A stretch of DNA of 64,000 nucleotides from Roseicella aerolata (GTDB lineage: Bacteria > Pseudomonadota > Alphaproteobacteria > Acetobacterales > Acetobacteraceae): positions 1 through 64,000 of the forward strand of contig NZ_JAJAQI010000004.1 in NCBI RefSeq assembly GCF_020523605.1. The letters run 5' to 3'. Made by a program: the position numbers and the translations under genes. This document shows positions 18,201-26,643 of this stretch, piece after piece; position 1 is the stretch's first letter; each line of letters opens with the position of its first letter. The notes beneath the pieces are model-generated. The model was given only the letters and a program-made list of their open reading frames with translations. It made no database searches and was not told the DNA's origin.

Positions 18201-19087
18201 GGCCGGGCCCGGCGACCCGCGCGCGCTACGTGCCGCGGGACGATTCCGCCTCCGGCGTCGGGCTCGGCCTGTCCTATGCGCGCAACGCCTTCACCGCCGA
18301 TATCGGCACCACGCCGCTCGGCTTCCGGTCGCAGAACGTCATCGGCGGCATCGAGCTCGCGCCGGCGCTGACGGACCGGCTGCGGCTGCGGCTGACCGGC
18401 GAGCAGCGGGCGGTGACCGACAGCCTGCTGTCCTGGTCCGGCCTGCGCGACCCGGCGAGCGGCCAGGGCTGGGGCGGCGTTGTCCGCACCGGCGGGCGGG
18501 CGCAGCTCGAATTCTCGGCGCAGCCGGTGAATTTCTACCTCGCCGGTGGCTACTCCACCTTCACCGGCGACCATGTCGCGCGCAACAGCCGCGTCGAGGC
18601 CGGGCTGGGCGGCGCCTGGACGGTTTGGCGGCGGCCGGAGGACGAGCTGATCGCCGGCCTCGACCTGGTCTATTTCGGCTACGACAACAACCAGCGGCTC
18701 TTCACCTTCGGCAATGGCGGCTATTTCAGCCCGCAGAGCTATGTCGCGGCGACCATCCCGGTGGATTACCGCGGCCAGAGCGGCAACCTGGCCTACCGGC
18801 TCGGCGGCACCATCGGCTTCCAGTCATACCGGGAGAATGCGGCGAAATACTTCCCGACCGATGCCGCCATGCAGGCGCAGCTCGAGGCCGCGGCGGCCGG
18901 GGATTCGACCTTGCGCGCGACCAGCCCGTCGCAATCGAGCTCCGGCATCGTCGGCGGGGTGCGGGGCGATATCGAATACACGCTCACGCCGAATCTCCGG
19001 ATCGGCGCGCTGTTGCGATATGACCGCACGGCCAATTGGAACGAGGCGCGCGGCCTGCTCTTCGCGCGCTACCGCTTCGACCGCTGA
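15215..19087 (+). CDS. bcsC: Cellulose synthase outer-membrane/TPR export protein
   Basis: About 1290 residues. After an export signal (HGLPRSALAGAALVAALAAG) come many TPR-like repeats from about residue 65 to 850, for example the segment beginning ANFWRLQNRPDQAARALDRV, then a C-terminal domain of about 370 residues (from GGFRVRSGSPGLDRLDEYSA) that forms the 16-strand outer-membrane barrel and ends in aromatic RYRFDR. BcsC carries the glucan across the periplasm and outer membrane. I chose TTG 15215, overlapping the bcsAB TGA (TTGA) with GAGAGGA just upstream. This leaves an unusually long stretch of about 30 residues before the signal, and GTG 15302 is an alternative. Length is close to Komagataeibacter BcsC. 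Confidence 0.88.
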   Translation: MSRHAPRRPRLAFIAERQAAAAHGPARDGVRVTVHGLPRSALAGAALVAALAAGPAAAQTLAARPAASEAAIATLLEQANFWRLQNRPDQAARALDRVLAVDPRNAEALAGAAQAQAQLGNRAAADALLFRLRAIAPADPRLLETDVAVRAATVDQGAVAEARRLAQSGRPAEAIARYRALFGGPTPPDSFAQEYYSTLAGTEGGFEEARTGLARLAERAPGDARLQLAHAQVLTYRDATRAEGIARLRRLAAGPDPGGAATAAWRQALLWEGDGPAVIPELEAFLARHPNDPAITRKLQAARDPQAAGPPDEASAARLRGFALLNTSRAREAGRDFEAAIAANPEDAEAIGGLGIVRLREGRFGEARTLLERAIRLDPAKRAQWQRALDGAAYAADLAAARGQLQAGELDAAEQSLRRALSREAADRADAEALLGDIALRRGDLPGAEARYRAALARRPNLGAANSGLYEVLQQQGRFAEAEALQRQAGRALSEGGGNAARAAQLRAEAQRANDPEDQILRLREALTLEPGSPWIRLDLARALARQGQAPEARQLMEGAGRTSSPEALQAAALFAEEDGRPGDAAGYLSRIPARLRSADMNRQLARSRVAGEVERASTLWRLGQRAEGRAALLAIAARPDPTGGAAALAVRALGLLGDTAGAAEAGRAAIAMNPGAPPAARLTIAGALLGVGAEREAGQIARSVEGLPGLTAEDQRQAAALQAGFAIRTADRLNEQGNQAGAYDALAPVLARDPTNAAANLALARLYQGARQPEQAAQVAEAVLQGDPRSMEARLAAADAAIARRDWSRAEALLVEARAFSPNDPRVPLLEARIARAAGHPGRALRALERAQEQVQARGAVLPVAAVGPGAGANPFRPAGQVASATGAAPAGDPVAADIARELAAVREETAGRLQAGGGFRVRSGSPGLDRLDEYSAPLSASFSGGPLGGRVTAAVVPVTINSGTVDTNNLAVMRTVGTNALVPELRQPPDQATGPGPATRARYVPRDDSASGVGLGLSYARNAFTADIGTTPLGFRSQNVIGGIELAPALTDRLRLRLTGEQRAVTDSLLSWSGLRDPASGQGWGGVVRTGGRAQLEFSAQPVNFYLAGGYSTFTGDHVARNSRVEAGLGGAWTVWRRPEDELIAGLDLVYFGYDNNQRLFTFGNGGYFSPQSYVAATIPVDYRGQSGNLAYRLGGTIGFQSYRENAAKYFPTDAAMQAQLEAAAAGDSTLRATSPSQSSSGIVGGVRGDIEYTLTPNLRIGALLRYDRTANWNEARGLLFARYRFDR

Positions 19088-19239
19088 GGGGCGGGGCAGA
19101 ATGGTGAGCCCGACCCCGCTGTGGCCGGCCCGCGCCGGCGGCCTGCGGGGCCTGGCCGCCCCGCGGCACGGCCCTTCGACCTGATCGGAATTTCCGCGGC
19201 GCGGGTCGCCCCCCTCGCTGCGCCAAGCAGAGGTGCCCC

Positions 19240-19713
19240 ATGACCGCCGTCGCGGATTCGCCTGCCCTGACCTACCTGGCCCGCCGCGGCGTCTCCGCCC
19301 AGTGGCGCGGCTTCCTCCGCGCGCTGGTCGAGACGCTCGACGCCAATCTCGACACCGCCTCGCGCGATGCGCTGCTGCGGGCGGTGGGCGCCCGGCTCGG
19401 CGGCCTGCTGCCGCTGCCGTCCTGCGCCAGCCTGGCGGAGCTGGAGGCCCGGATGAGCGAGGCGCTGGCCAGCTGCGACTGGGGCTGGGTGGAGGTCTCG
19501 CTCGACCCGCAGGACCGCTCGCTGGTCCTGACGCATTGCGCCGCGCCCTCGGTGGCGACCGGGGCCGAGTCCGGCGGGGCCTGGATCGCCGCGGTGCTGG
19601 AGGGGCTGTATGGCGCCTGGCTCGGCGCGCAGCCGGGCGCCGATCCGGGCCTGGCGCCGCGCCGGGTCTCGGTGACACCCGCTGCGGTGACGCTGCGCTA
19701 CGGGCGCATCTAG
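19240..19713 (+). CDS. bcsD: Cellulose synthase operon protein D
   Basis: A 157-residue protein matching BcsD (156 residues in Komagataeibacter) in length and pattern. It has a helical N-terminal half (WRGFLRALVETLDANLDTAS), then CDWGWVEVSLDPQDRSLVLT and GGAWIAAVLEGLYGAWLGAQ. The last corresponds to the GTWLAPVLEGLYGRW segment of the crystal-structure protein. BcsD forms an octameric periplasmic cylinder that helps align glucan chains into crystalline ribbons; like its relatives it has no obvious signal peptide. It is the last gene of the cluster, 152 bases after bcsC, and ends in the first base of the 102-bp repeat array. Its presence predicts ordered type I cellulose. Confidence 0.9.
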   Translation: MTAVADSPALTYLARRGVSAQWRGFLRALVETLDANLDTASRDALLRAVGARLGGLLPLPSCASLAELEARMSEALASCDWGWVEVSLDPQDRSLVLTHCAAPSVATGAESGGAWIAAVLEGLYGAWLGAQPGADPGLAPRRVSVTPAAVTLRYGRI

Positions 19714-20022
19714 AGCGGATCGCGAAGGGGCGTGAACGCCCCGCAGCGTGAATCTGCCCTGCAAACAGCGGTCTACAGCGGATGGGCGTTCAGTCTTGAA
19801 CGCAATCCGCTGTAGAGCGGATCGCGGGCGGGCGTGAACGCCCCGCAGCGTGAATCTGCTCTACAAACAGCGGTCTACAGGGGATTGGCGTTCAGTTTTG
19901 AACGCAATCCGCTGTAGGGCGGATCGCGGGCGGGCGTGAACGCCCGGGAGCGTGGCTCCGCGCGAAAGCAAGGAATCGCAGCGGATCGGCCTTGTTCCGA
20001 AGGCAACCCGCCGCAGGGCGCC
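19711..20022. repeat. 102-bp tandem repeat array of palindromic intergenic elements
   Basis: Unit 1 (19711-19812) and unit 2 (19813-19914) differ at only a few bases, and a third, diverging copy starts at 19915. Each unit has a GTGAACG region with GAGCGGAT/ATCTGC(T/C)C half-sites, then a strong dyad from CTACAGCGGAT (19773) through TGAACGCAATCCGCTGTAG (19797-19815). The bcsD stop codon is made by the first repeat's TAG. No gene is seen. Copies of the palindrome recur at 26.7, 41.8 and 43.6 kb, suggesting a REP/BIME-like family. Confidence 0.85.
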
Positions 20023-22077
20023 TCACCCGGCCGGCGGCACCGCGATCTCCAGCCACCCCCGCGCCTCCATCCGGGCCGCATCGCCCGGCCGCAGCAGCAC
20101 GGTGGTGGTGTCGCTCTCGACGATCGCCGGGCCGGCGATGGCCTGGCCCGGCGCCAGCGCCTCAAAGCGCCAGACCGGCACCGTCGCCATTGCGCCGCCC
20201 AGCAGGATGCGGCGCTCCCCGGCGGCGGGCGCCGCCCCGGCCTCCGCGCCCTGCGCCGCGGCGTGGCGCGGCAACACGCCCACCACCGCGACGCGGGCAT
20301 TCACCAGCACCACCTCCTCCTCCGGAAGGTCGTAGGTGAAGAGGGCGCGGTGGCGGGCATGGAAGGCGGCGCGGATCTGCCCGCCGAGATCCGGCCCGTC
20401 CCAGGCGATGCCGTCCAGCGGCACCGCAATCTCGAAGACCTGTTCGCCATAGCGCATGTCGGCGCTGCGGCGCGCCGCCACCTCCCCGCCATGCCAGCCG
20501 GCCATGCGGGCGCGGCCCTCCGCCTCCAGCCCGTCGAACAGCGCGCGCAGCGCGGCATCCTCCGGCATCCCGGTCGGCGTCACCGCGCTGCGGGCCAGTT
20601 CGTAGCGCAGGTCGGTGTGCAGCATCCCCCAGGCCGAGAGGCCGGCGGCGAAGAGCGGCACGGCGGCGCGGCGCAGGCCGAGCTCGCGCGCCACCGCCGT
20701 CGCATGCAGCCCGGCGGCGCCGCCGAAGGAGAGCAGGGCGAAGTCGCGCGGATCGACGCCGCGGCGGACCGTCGCCAGCCGCACGCCATCGGCCATGCGC
20801 GCATTGACCAGGTCGTGGATGCCGCTCGCGCAGGCCTCGGGCGTGATGCCCAGCCGCTCCGCCAGCCCCGTCACCGCCCGCCGCGCCGCCGGCAGGTCGA
20901 GCCTGCGGGCGCCGCCGAGGAAGTTGTCCGGATCGAGATAGCCGAGCACCAGATTGGCGTCGGTGACGGTCGGCTCCGTCCCGCTCAGCCCGTAGCAGGC
21001 CGGCCCGGGCACCGCGCCGGCCGAGCGCGGCCCGACCTGCAGGGTCCCGCCCGGGCCGAGATGCGCGACGGAGCCGCCGCCCGCGCCGAGCGTGACAATA
21101 TCGAGGCTCTCGAGCGCGATGCGCTCGCCCCCCACCACCCGGCCGCGGCCGAGCGCCGCCTCGCCCTGGGTGACCAGGGCGATGTCGGTCGAGGTGCCGC
21201 CCATGTCGAAGGTGACGAGGTCCTGGCCCAGCCCCTGTGCCGCCAGCGCGACGGCCGCGGCGACGCCGCCCGCGGGGCCGGAAAGCGCGGTGCCGACCGC
21301 GAGCCGCGCCGCCTCCCCGATCGGCGCGACGCCGCCATGGGAGAGGATGACGAAGAGCGGGCCGCGATAGCCCGCCTCCTCCAGCCGCCCCGCGAGGCGG
21401 CCGAGATAGCGGGAGACCACCGGGCCGACATAGGCATTCACCGCGGTGGTCGAGAAGCGCTCGAACTCCTTGATCTGCGGCAGGACATCGGCTGAGCAGG
21501 TGACGAAGGCGCCCGGCATGGCGGCCTGCACCGCATCGGCCGCCGCATGCTCGTGCCGCGGCGCCGCCCAGGCGTGCAGGAAGCCGATGGCGACGCCCTC
21601 CACGCCCTCGGCCTTGAGCCGGGCGATGGCGGCCTCCAGCGAGGCCGCATCGAGCGGCACCTCTACCCGCCCGTCCGGCCGCAGCCTTTCCTTCACGCCG
21701 AGGCGGAGATGGCGCGGCACCAGCGGCTCGGGCGCCGGCAGGCGGAGGTCGTAGCGCTCGGGCTTCAGCCCCTCGCGCATCTCGATGACGTCGCGGTGGC
21801 CCTCGGTGGTCAGCAGGCCGATCCGGGCGCCCTTCCGCTCCAGCAGGGCGTTGGTGGCGACCGTGGTGCCGTGGACGATGCGGGCGGTCTGCTGCAGCAG
21901 CTCGGGCAGGGTGAGCCGCAGCGCGGTGGCGAGGTTGCGCAGGCCCTGGAGCACGCCCTCCGACTGGTCGGCGGGCGTGCTGGCGGCCTTGGCAAGGGTC
22001 TGGGTGCCGTCGGCGCAGATCCCGACCACATCGGTGAAGGTGCCGCCGACATCGATGCCGATGGTGTAGGCGGGCAT
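20023..22077 (-). CDS. Hydantoinase/5-oxoprolinase subunit A family
   Basis: A 684-residue HyuA-type ATPase subunit. It starts with the actin-like phosphate loop YTIGIDVGGTFTDVVG, then HGTTVATNALLERKGARIGL, the nucleotide-binding VTFDMGGTSTDIALV and the GAGGGSVAHLGPGGTLQVGP segment. Such proteins act with subunit B in ATP-dependent opening of hydantoins, 5-oxoproline or N-methylhydantoin, or carboxylate ketones such as acetone or acetophenone. Subunit B is encoded upstream at 22205-23905 on the same strand with a 127-base gap. The order B then A is the reverse of many operons. ATG 22077 begins at the conserved N-terminus. The substrate cannot be assigned. Confidence 0.88.
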   Translation of the reverse strand: MPAYTIGIDVGGTFTDVVGICADGTQTLAKAASTPADQSEGVLQGLRNLATALRLTLPELLQQTARIVHGTTVATNALLERKGARIGLLTTEGHRDVIEMREGLKPERYDLRLPAPEPLVPRHLRLGVKERLRPDGRVEVPLDAASLEAAIARLKAEGVEGVAIGFLHAWAAPRHEHAAADAVQAAMPGAFVTCSADVLPQIKEFERFSTTAVNAYVGPVVSRYLGRLAGRLEEAGYRGPLFVILSHGGVAPIGEAARLAVGTALSGPAGGVAAAVALAAQGLGQDLVTFDMGGTSTDIALVTQGEAALGRGRVVGGERIALESLDIVTLGAGGGSVAHLGPGGTLQVGPRSAGAVPGPACYGLSGTEPTVTDANLVLGYLDPDNFLGGARRLDLPAARRAVTGLAERLGITPEACASGIHDLVNARMADGVRLATVRRGVDPRDFALLSFGGAAGLHATAVARELGLRRAAVPLFAAGLSAWGMLHTDLRYELARSAVTPTGMPEDAALRALFDGLEAEGRARMAGWHGGEVAARRSADMRYGEQVFEIAVPLDGIAWDGPDLGGQIRAAFHARHRALFTYDLPEEEVVLVNARVAVVGVLPRHAAAQGAEAGAAPAAGERRILLGGAMATVPVWRFEALAPGQAIAGPAIVESDTTTVLLRPGDAARMEARGWLEIAVPPAG

Positions 22078-22204
22078 CAGCGCATGCTCCCGGCGGGCTG
22101 GCGGGACGGGGCCAGGCAGGCTTGCCCGGGGCGGCCGGGCCGCGGCGCGGCGGCCGGCCGGGTCGTGGCGGGGCGCCTATCGGGGCAGGGGGGCAGGCCG
22201 GGCA

Positions 22205-23905
22205 TCAGACATATCCCTCCGCGGCGTCGCGGGCGCGCGCTGCGGGCGAGCGCTTGCCGGGCGGGCCCCAGCCGCCGCCGCCACCGGCCTCGACCAGCAG
22301 CCGGTCGCCGGGCTGGACGGGAATGCCCACCTCCTTGGTCTTCAGCACCCGCTCCGTGCCATCCGTATGGCGCAGGCGGTAATGGTGCGGCTTGCCGTCC
22401 TGCCCGCCCAGCATCCCGGCGGCGCCGTGCCGCACGCCATCGCCCGCGGTATTGGCCCGGCAGGGGCCGTCGCTCTCGATCTTCAGGCAGAGCTGCCCGC
22501 CGAGGCCGCCGCGATGCTGGCCATCCCCGGCCGAGCCTGGGAGGAATTCATGCGTCTCGAACAGCAGGGGGAAGCGCGCCTCGGCCATCTCGACGCTGCC
22601 GAACTTGAGGCCGCCGGCGGAATGCCATTCGCCCGCCGTGGACCAGCCATCGCCGCGGGCGGAGCCGCCGCCGCCCGGACGGGCATGGAACATGTGCCAG
22701 ACGAAGCGCCGTGATTCCTCATGCCCGCTCGCATCCGCGAGACGCCGCCTGGCGTCCTGGCCGGTGATCGCCACCCGGAAGCGCCGCCCCCAGCCGCCCA
22801 TGGCGCGGTCCGGGCAGCAGTGCTGGAGCGCGCGGATGATCGCCTCGACGATCTCGTTGGAGCAGTGGCTGGTGCACATGGTCACCGGCGCGCCCTCCCG
22901 CGCCCAGACCACGGTGCCCTCCTTCGCCACCACCTCCAGCGGGCGGAAGGCGCCGTCATTCTTCGCCACCTCCGGGTCCAGCAGGAAGGCGAAGGCCATG
23001 GCGACGGCGCTGCGCATGTTGGGGTAGCTGGAATTGACGAAGCCGGTGGTCTGCGGGTCGCTCTCCGAGAGGTCCACCACCAGGCTGTCGCCCCGCTTGG
23101 TGACGCGGGCGCGGATCGCGACCTCCTCCCGCCCGAAGCCGTCATCGTCCAGGAAGGCCTCGCCCAGCCAGCACCCGTCCGGCCAGGCCGCCAGGATGCG
23201 CCGCGCATGCGCCTCCGACAGGTCGAGGATGGCCGAGACCGCCGCCTCCATCGCCCCGGCGCCGTATTTCGCCAGCAGGGGCAGCAGCCGCTGCTCACCA
23301 AGCCGCGCGGCGCCGATCATCGCCATCAGGTCGCCACGGAAGTCGCGGGGGATGCGGGTATTGGTGGCGAGCATCCGCAGCAGGTCCTCCCGCAGCCCGC
23401 CCGCCTCGCCGAGGCGGATGGGGGGGATGCGCAGGCCTTCCTGCCAGATCTCGGTCGCGCCGGGGTTGTAGCCGCCATGGGTGGCGCCGCCGATATCGGA
23501 CTGGTGCGCCCGGACGACGGACCAGAAGCGCAACGCCCCTTCCGCAAAGACGGGAATGATGATGGTGAGGTCGGGCAGGTGGCTGCCGCCGTGGTAGGGG
23601 TCGTTCAGCAGGAAGGTGTCGCCTTCCCGGATGTCGCCCGCGAAGGCCTCGGCCACTGCCTTCGCGGCCCAGGGCATGGCGCCGACATGGACGGGGATAT
23701 GGTCCGCCTGCGCCACCAGCCGGCAGGCGGCGTCACAGAGCGCGATGGAGAAGTCGCGGGAGGAGTTGAGGATCTGGCTGTAGGAGGTTCGCAGCATCGC
23801 TTCGCCCATCTCCTCCACGATGGCGCGGAGGCGGTTGTCGAGCACGGCGAGGGTGACCGGATCCGGCGCGGGGCGGCGGGGGGTCGCGTCAGCGGGTGTG
23901 GCCAT
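22205..23905 (-). CDS. Hydantoinase/5-oxoprolinase subunit B family
   Basis: A 566-residue HyuB protein. Family landmarks are PVTLAVLDNRLRAIVEEMGE at the start, MLRTSYSQILNSSRDFSIAL, HIPVHVGAMPWAAKAV, GDTFLLNDPYHGGSHLPDLT, and a Gly-rich C-terminal region (RLLVEAGGGGGWGPPGKR) typical of this subunit. It partners the HyuA protein encoded just downstream. I chose ATG 23905, which begins about 15 residues before the conserved PVTL motif; longer in-frame extensions to 24127 have no support and would run under the divergent GT39 gene. The two genes form a likely two-gene operon, divergent from 24040. Confidence 0.88.
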   Translation of the reverse strand: MATPADATPRRPAPDPVTLAVLDNRLRAIVEEMGEAMLRTSYSQILNSSRDFSIALCDAACRLVAQADHIPVHVGAMPWAAKAVAEAFAGDIREGDTFLLNDPYHGGSHLPDLTIIIPVFAEGALRFWSVVRAHQSDIGGATHGGYNPGATEIWQEGLRIPPIRLGEAGGLREDLLRMLATNTRIPRDFRGDLMAMIGAARLGEQRLLPLLAKYGAGAMEAAVSAILDLSEAHARRILAAWPDGCWLGEAFLDDDGFGREEVAIRARVTKRGDSLVVDLSESDPQTTGFVNSSYPNMRSAVAMAFAFLLDPEVAKNDGAFRPLEVVAKEGTVVWAREGAPVTMCTSHCSNEIVEAIIRALQHCCPDRAMGGWGRRFRVAITGQDARRRLADASGHEESRRFVWHMFHARPGGGGSARGDGWSTAGEWHSAGGLKFGSVEMAEARFPLLFETHEFLPGSAGDGQHRGGLGGQLCLKIESDGPCRANTAGDGVRHGAAGMLGGQDGKPHHYRLRHTDGTERVLKTKEVGIPVQPGDRLLVEAGGGGGWGPPGKRSPAARARDAAEGYV

Positions 23906-24039
23906 GCGGGGACGGTCGGCCGCGGGCCGGGCCGCCGTCAAGCCATGCCGGTGAAACGGGCGGCGCTCCCGTCCAATTTTCGTGATAAGGACCGGGCCTT
24001 GCGCCCTTCCCAGGATGCCGGCCGACCGGCGCGGAGAGC

Positions 24040-25626
24040 ATGAGCACAACCTATCTGCGCGGCCCGGAGGCCGGCCCATTGGCCCGGCCACGCGCCGGAA
24101 TGCGACCCGCGGCGCGGGGCGCGGCACGCGCGCTGGCCGGGGCGGCCCTCATCCCCCTGTTGATGCTGGGCGCGGCACTGCTGTTCCGCGGCATCGGCTT
24201 CACGGTCGCCGTCATCGACACGGATGAGGGGCTCTACATCGTCCAGGCCCGGGAATGGCTGCGCGGCAACTGGCCGCTGGTTGCGGTCTGGGACATGCAC
24301 CCGATCGGCGCGCCGGCGGTCTATGCCGCGGCCATCGGCCTGTTCGGCGACAGCATCGCCACCATCCGCCTGCTGGGCATCCTCTGCACGGCGCTGGCGG
24401 GCTGGGCGCTGTACGGGCTGGTGCGCGTCGCCGGCGGGCCGCGGCCGGTCGCGCTGGCCGCCGGGCTGCTCTACCTGGCGCAGAGCGTGCTGCTCTTCGG
24501 CCTCGCGACCAATACGGAGGTGCTCTTCGCCCCGGCCGTGGTCGCCACCATGGCCCTTGGCCTGCGGGCCGCCATGCGGGCGCTGGAGGGTGGGGAGGGG
24601 CCGCGCTGGAGCGAGCTGGTGCCCATGGGCCTGATGATGGGCATGGCCTTCTCCATCAAGCCGGTGGTGACGCCGGAGGGGTGCCTCGCTTTCGCGCTGC
24701 TGACCTTCCCGGCGCTCTGGCGGCGGGTGCTGCGCCCGGGGCGGTTCCTCGCCCTGGCCGCGGCCTATGCCGCGCTGGTCCTGACGCCGACCGCGCTGTT
24801 CGGCATCGCCTATGCGCTGCGCGGGCACTTCGCCGAATTCCTGGATGGCTCCTTCCTCGCCCCGCTGCGCTATTCCATGGCCCGGCTGACCCTGCCGGAG
24901 GCGGCGCAGCGGCTGCAGACCGCCGCCATGGTGCTGCTCTGGCCCATGGTTCTGGCCGGGCTGGCGCTGGCGCGCTGGGGGCTGCGGCGGGGGCGGGGCG
25001 GGCGGCTGGCCCGCATCGCGCTGCTCTGGTTCGCCTGCGGCAGCCTGGCCATCATCGGGCCGGGCTTCTTCTACCCGCACTACTTCCTGATCTGGATGCC
25101 GCCGCTCGCCGTGCTGGCGGCGCTGGGGGCCTGGCGGCTGGCCCGGCTGGCCGGGCCGCGGCGGGCCATGGCCGCCTTTGCCGCGCTGGTCGCGGTGGTG
25201 GCGGTGGAACTCTGGCGGCAGGAGGCGACGGTGCGGGTCGGGCGCGGGCACGGCATCTGGACCCCCGACCCGGTGCAGGAGGTGGCGAAGGCCGTGAAGG
25301 CGCGGCTGCGGCCGGGCGAGGCCATCTTCGTCGCCAACTACCACCCGGTGATCTATGCGATGGCGGATGCCGCGCTGCCGACGCGCTTCGTCTTCCCCGC
25401 GCATCTGACCGGCGGCTTCACCCAGGTGGCCGATATCGACACGGATGCGGAGGTGCGGCGCATCCTGGCGACCAGGCCGCGCCTCGTGCTGGTGGATCGC
25501 GGCTGGTGGTGGCACCTGCGCCCGAGCGCGGCGGCGATCCTGACCGAGGTGCTGGAGCGCGACTACATGCTGGAGGCGACGGTGGCGGAGGAGCGCGGGC
25601 CGGTCGAGCTCTGGCGGCCGAAGTGA
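24040..25626 (+). CDS. GT39/ArnT-like integral membrane glycosyltransferase
   Basis: A 528-residue polytopic protein. The first periplasmic loop has VIDTDEGLYIVQAREWLRG, with the D-E pair that binds metal and lipid-sugar donor in GT-C enzymes of the PMT/ArnT type, followed by WDMHPIGAPAVYAAAIGLFG. About ten hydrophobic helices follow, ending near residue 395, then a soluble C-terminal domain of about 120 residues. Enzymes of this type move a sugar from a polyprenyl phosphate to lipid, glycan or protein on the periplasmic side. The acceptor is unknown and no glycan genes adjoin it. GGAG lies close to the ATG. It is divergent from hyuB. Confidence 0.75.
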   Translation: MSTTYLRGPEAGPLARPRAGMRPAARGAARALAGAALIPLLMLGAALLFRGIGFTVAVIDTDEGLYIVQAREWLRGNWPLVAVWDMHPIGAPAVYAAAIGLFGDSIATIRLLGILCTALAGWALYGLVRVAGGPRPVALAAGLLYLAQSVLLFGLATNTEVLFAPAVVATMALGLRAAMRALEGGEGPRWSELVPMGLMMGMAFSIKPVVTPEGCLAFALLTFPALWRRVLRPGRFLALAAAYAALVLTPTALFGIAYALRGHFAEFLDGSFLAPLRYSMARLTLPEAAQRLQTAAMVLLWPMVLAGLALARWGLRRGRGGRLARIALLWFACGSLAIIGPGFFYPHYFLIWMPPLAVLAALGAWRLARLAGPRRAMAAFAALVAVVAVELWRQEATVRVGRGHGIWTPDPVQEVAKAVKARLRPGEAIFVANYHPVIYAMADAALPTRFVFPAHLTGGFTQVADIDTDAEVRRILATRPRLVLVDRGWWWHLRPSAAAILTEVLERDYMLEATVAEERGPVELWRPK

Positions 25627-25698
25627 TCGTCATCGGCCACGGGTTTGCATCCCCGCGCCGCTGACGCATCATCCCCGGAGAAGAACGGGGGAAACGAG

Positions 25699-26643
25699 AT
25701 GAGCGACGCGACCGGTCTCCGCATCCTGGCGGAGGGGCTGCGCTTTCCGGAAGGGCCGGTGGCCCTGCCGGATGGCAGCGTCATCCTGGTGGAGATCGCC
25801 GCGGGGCGGCTGACGAAGATCGCGCCGGACGGGAGGAAGACGGTCGTCGCGACGCCCGGCGGCGGGCCGAACGGCATCGCCATGGGCCCGGGCGGGAAGA
25901 TCTACTGCTGCAACAATGGCGGCTTCCTCTGGCATGAGGAGCCGGACATCCTGCGCCCCGCCGGCGTGCCGCCCGATTATGCCGGCGGCCGCATCGAGGT
26001 GATCGACCCCGCGACCGGCAGCGTCGAGCGGCTCTATGACCGCTGCGGCGAGCACATACTGAAGGGGCCGAATGACATCGTCTTCGCGCCCAAGGGCTCC
26101 CCCGGCGAGGGCGGCTTCTGGTTCAGCGACCTGGGCAAGGTCCGGGCGCGCGACCGCGACCATGGCGGGGTGTACTGGGCGGCGTCCGACGGCTCGAAGA
26201 TCGTCGAGGCTGCCTTCCCGGTCTTCGGCGGCGCCAATGGCATCGCCCTCTCGCCCGATGGCCGCACCCTCTACGCCGCCGAGACCGAGACCGGCCGGCT
26301 CTGGGCCTGGGATGTCGAGGGGCCGGGGGTGCTGCGGAAGGATCCCTGGCCCTCCACCAATGGCGGGCGGGTGATCTGCCAGTTCCCCGGCTACCGGCGG
26401 CTGGACAGCATCGCGGCGACGGCGGCGGGCAATATCTGCGTCGCCACGCTGGTGAGCGGCGAGATCACCACCGTCGCGCCCAGCGGCGAGATCCTGCGGG
26501 TGGTGAAGATGCCGGAGCGGATGCCGACCAATATCTGCTTCGGCGGGCCGGGCCTGCGCACGGCCTACATCACCCTGTCGCTGACCGGGAAGCTGGCGGC
26601 GATGGAATGGGACGAGCCGGGGCTGGAACTGCCCTTCGGCTGA
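25699..26643 (+). CDS. SMP-30/gluconolactonase-family beta-propeller hydrolase
   Basis: A 314-residue SGL-domain protein. LRFPEGPVALPDGSVILVEI carries the metal-binding Glu after GLRFPEGP, then GPNDIVFAPKG (the Asn-Asp ligand segment), and GANGIALSPDGRTLYAAET with the last metal site. The family hydrolyses sugar lactones such as gluconolactone in a Ca- or Zn-dependent way and often serves sugar-acid catabolism. No signal peptide is visible. ATG 25699 is preceded by GGGGGAAACGAG, a better start than the in-frame upstream codon at 25645. The gene follows GT39 by 72 bases but is not obviously related to it. Confidence 0.85.
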   Translation: MSDATGLRILAEGLRFPEGPVALPDGSVILVEIAAGRLTKIAPDGRKTVVATPGGGPNGIAMGPGGKIYCCNNGGFLWHEEPDILRPAGVPPDYAGGRIEVIDPATGSVERLYDRCGEHILKGPNDIVFAPKGSPGEGGFWFSDLGKVRARDRDHGGVYWAASDGSKIVEAAFPVFGGANGIALSPDGRTLYAAETETGRLWAWDVEGPGVLRKDPWPSTNGGRVICQFPGYRRLDSIAATAAGNICVATLVSGEITTVAPSGEILRVVKMPERMPTNICFGGPGLRTAYITLSLTGKLAAMEWDEPGLELPFG

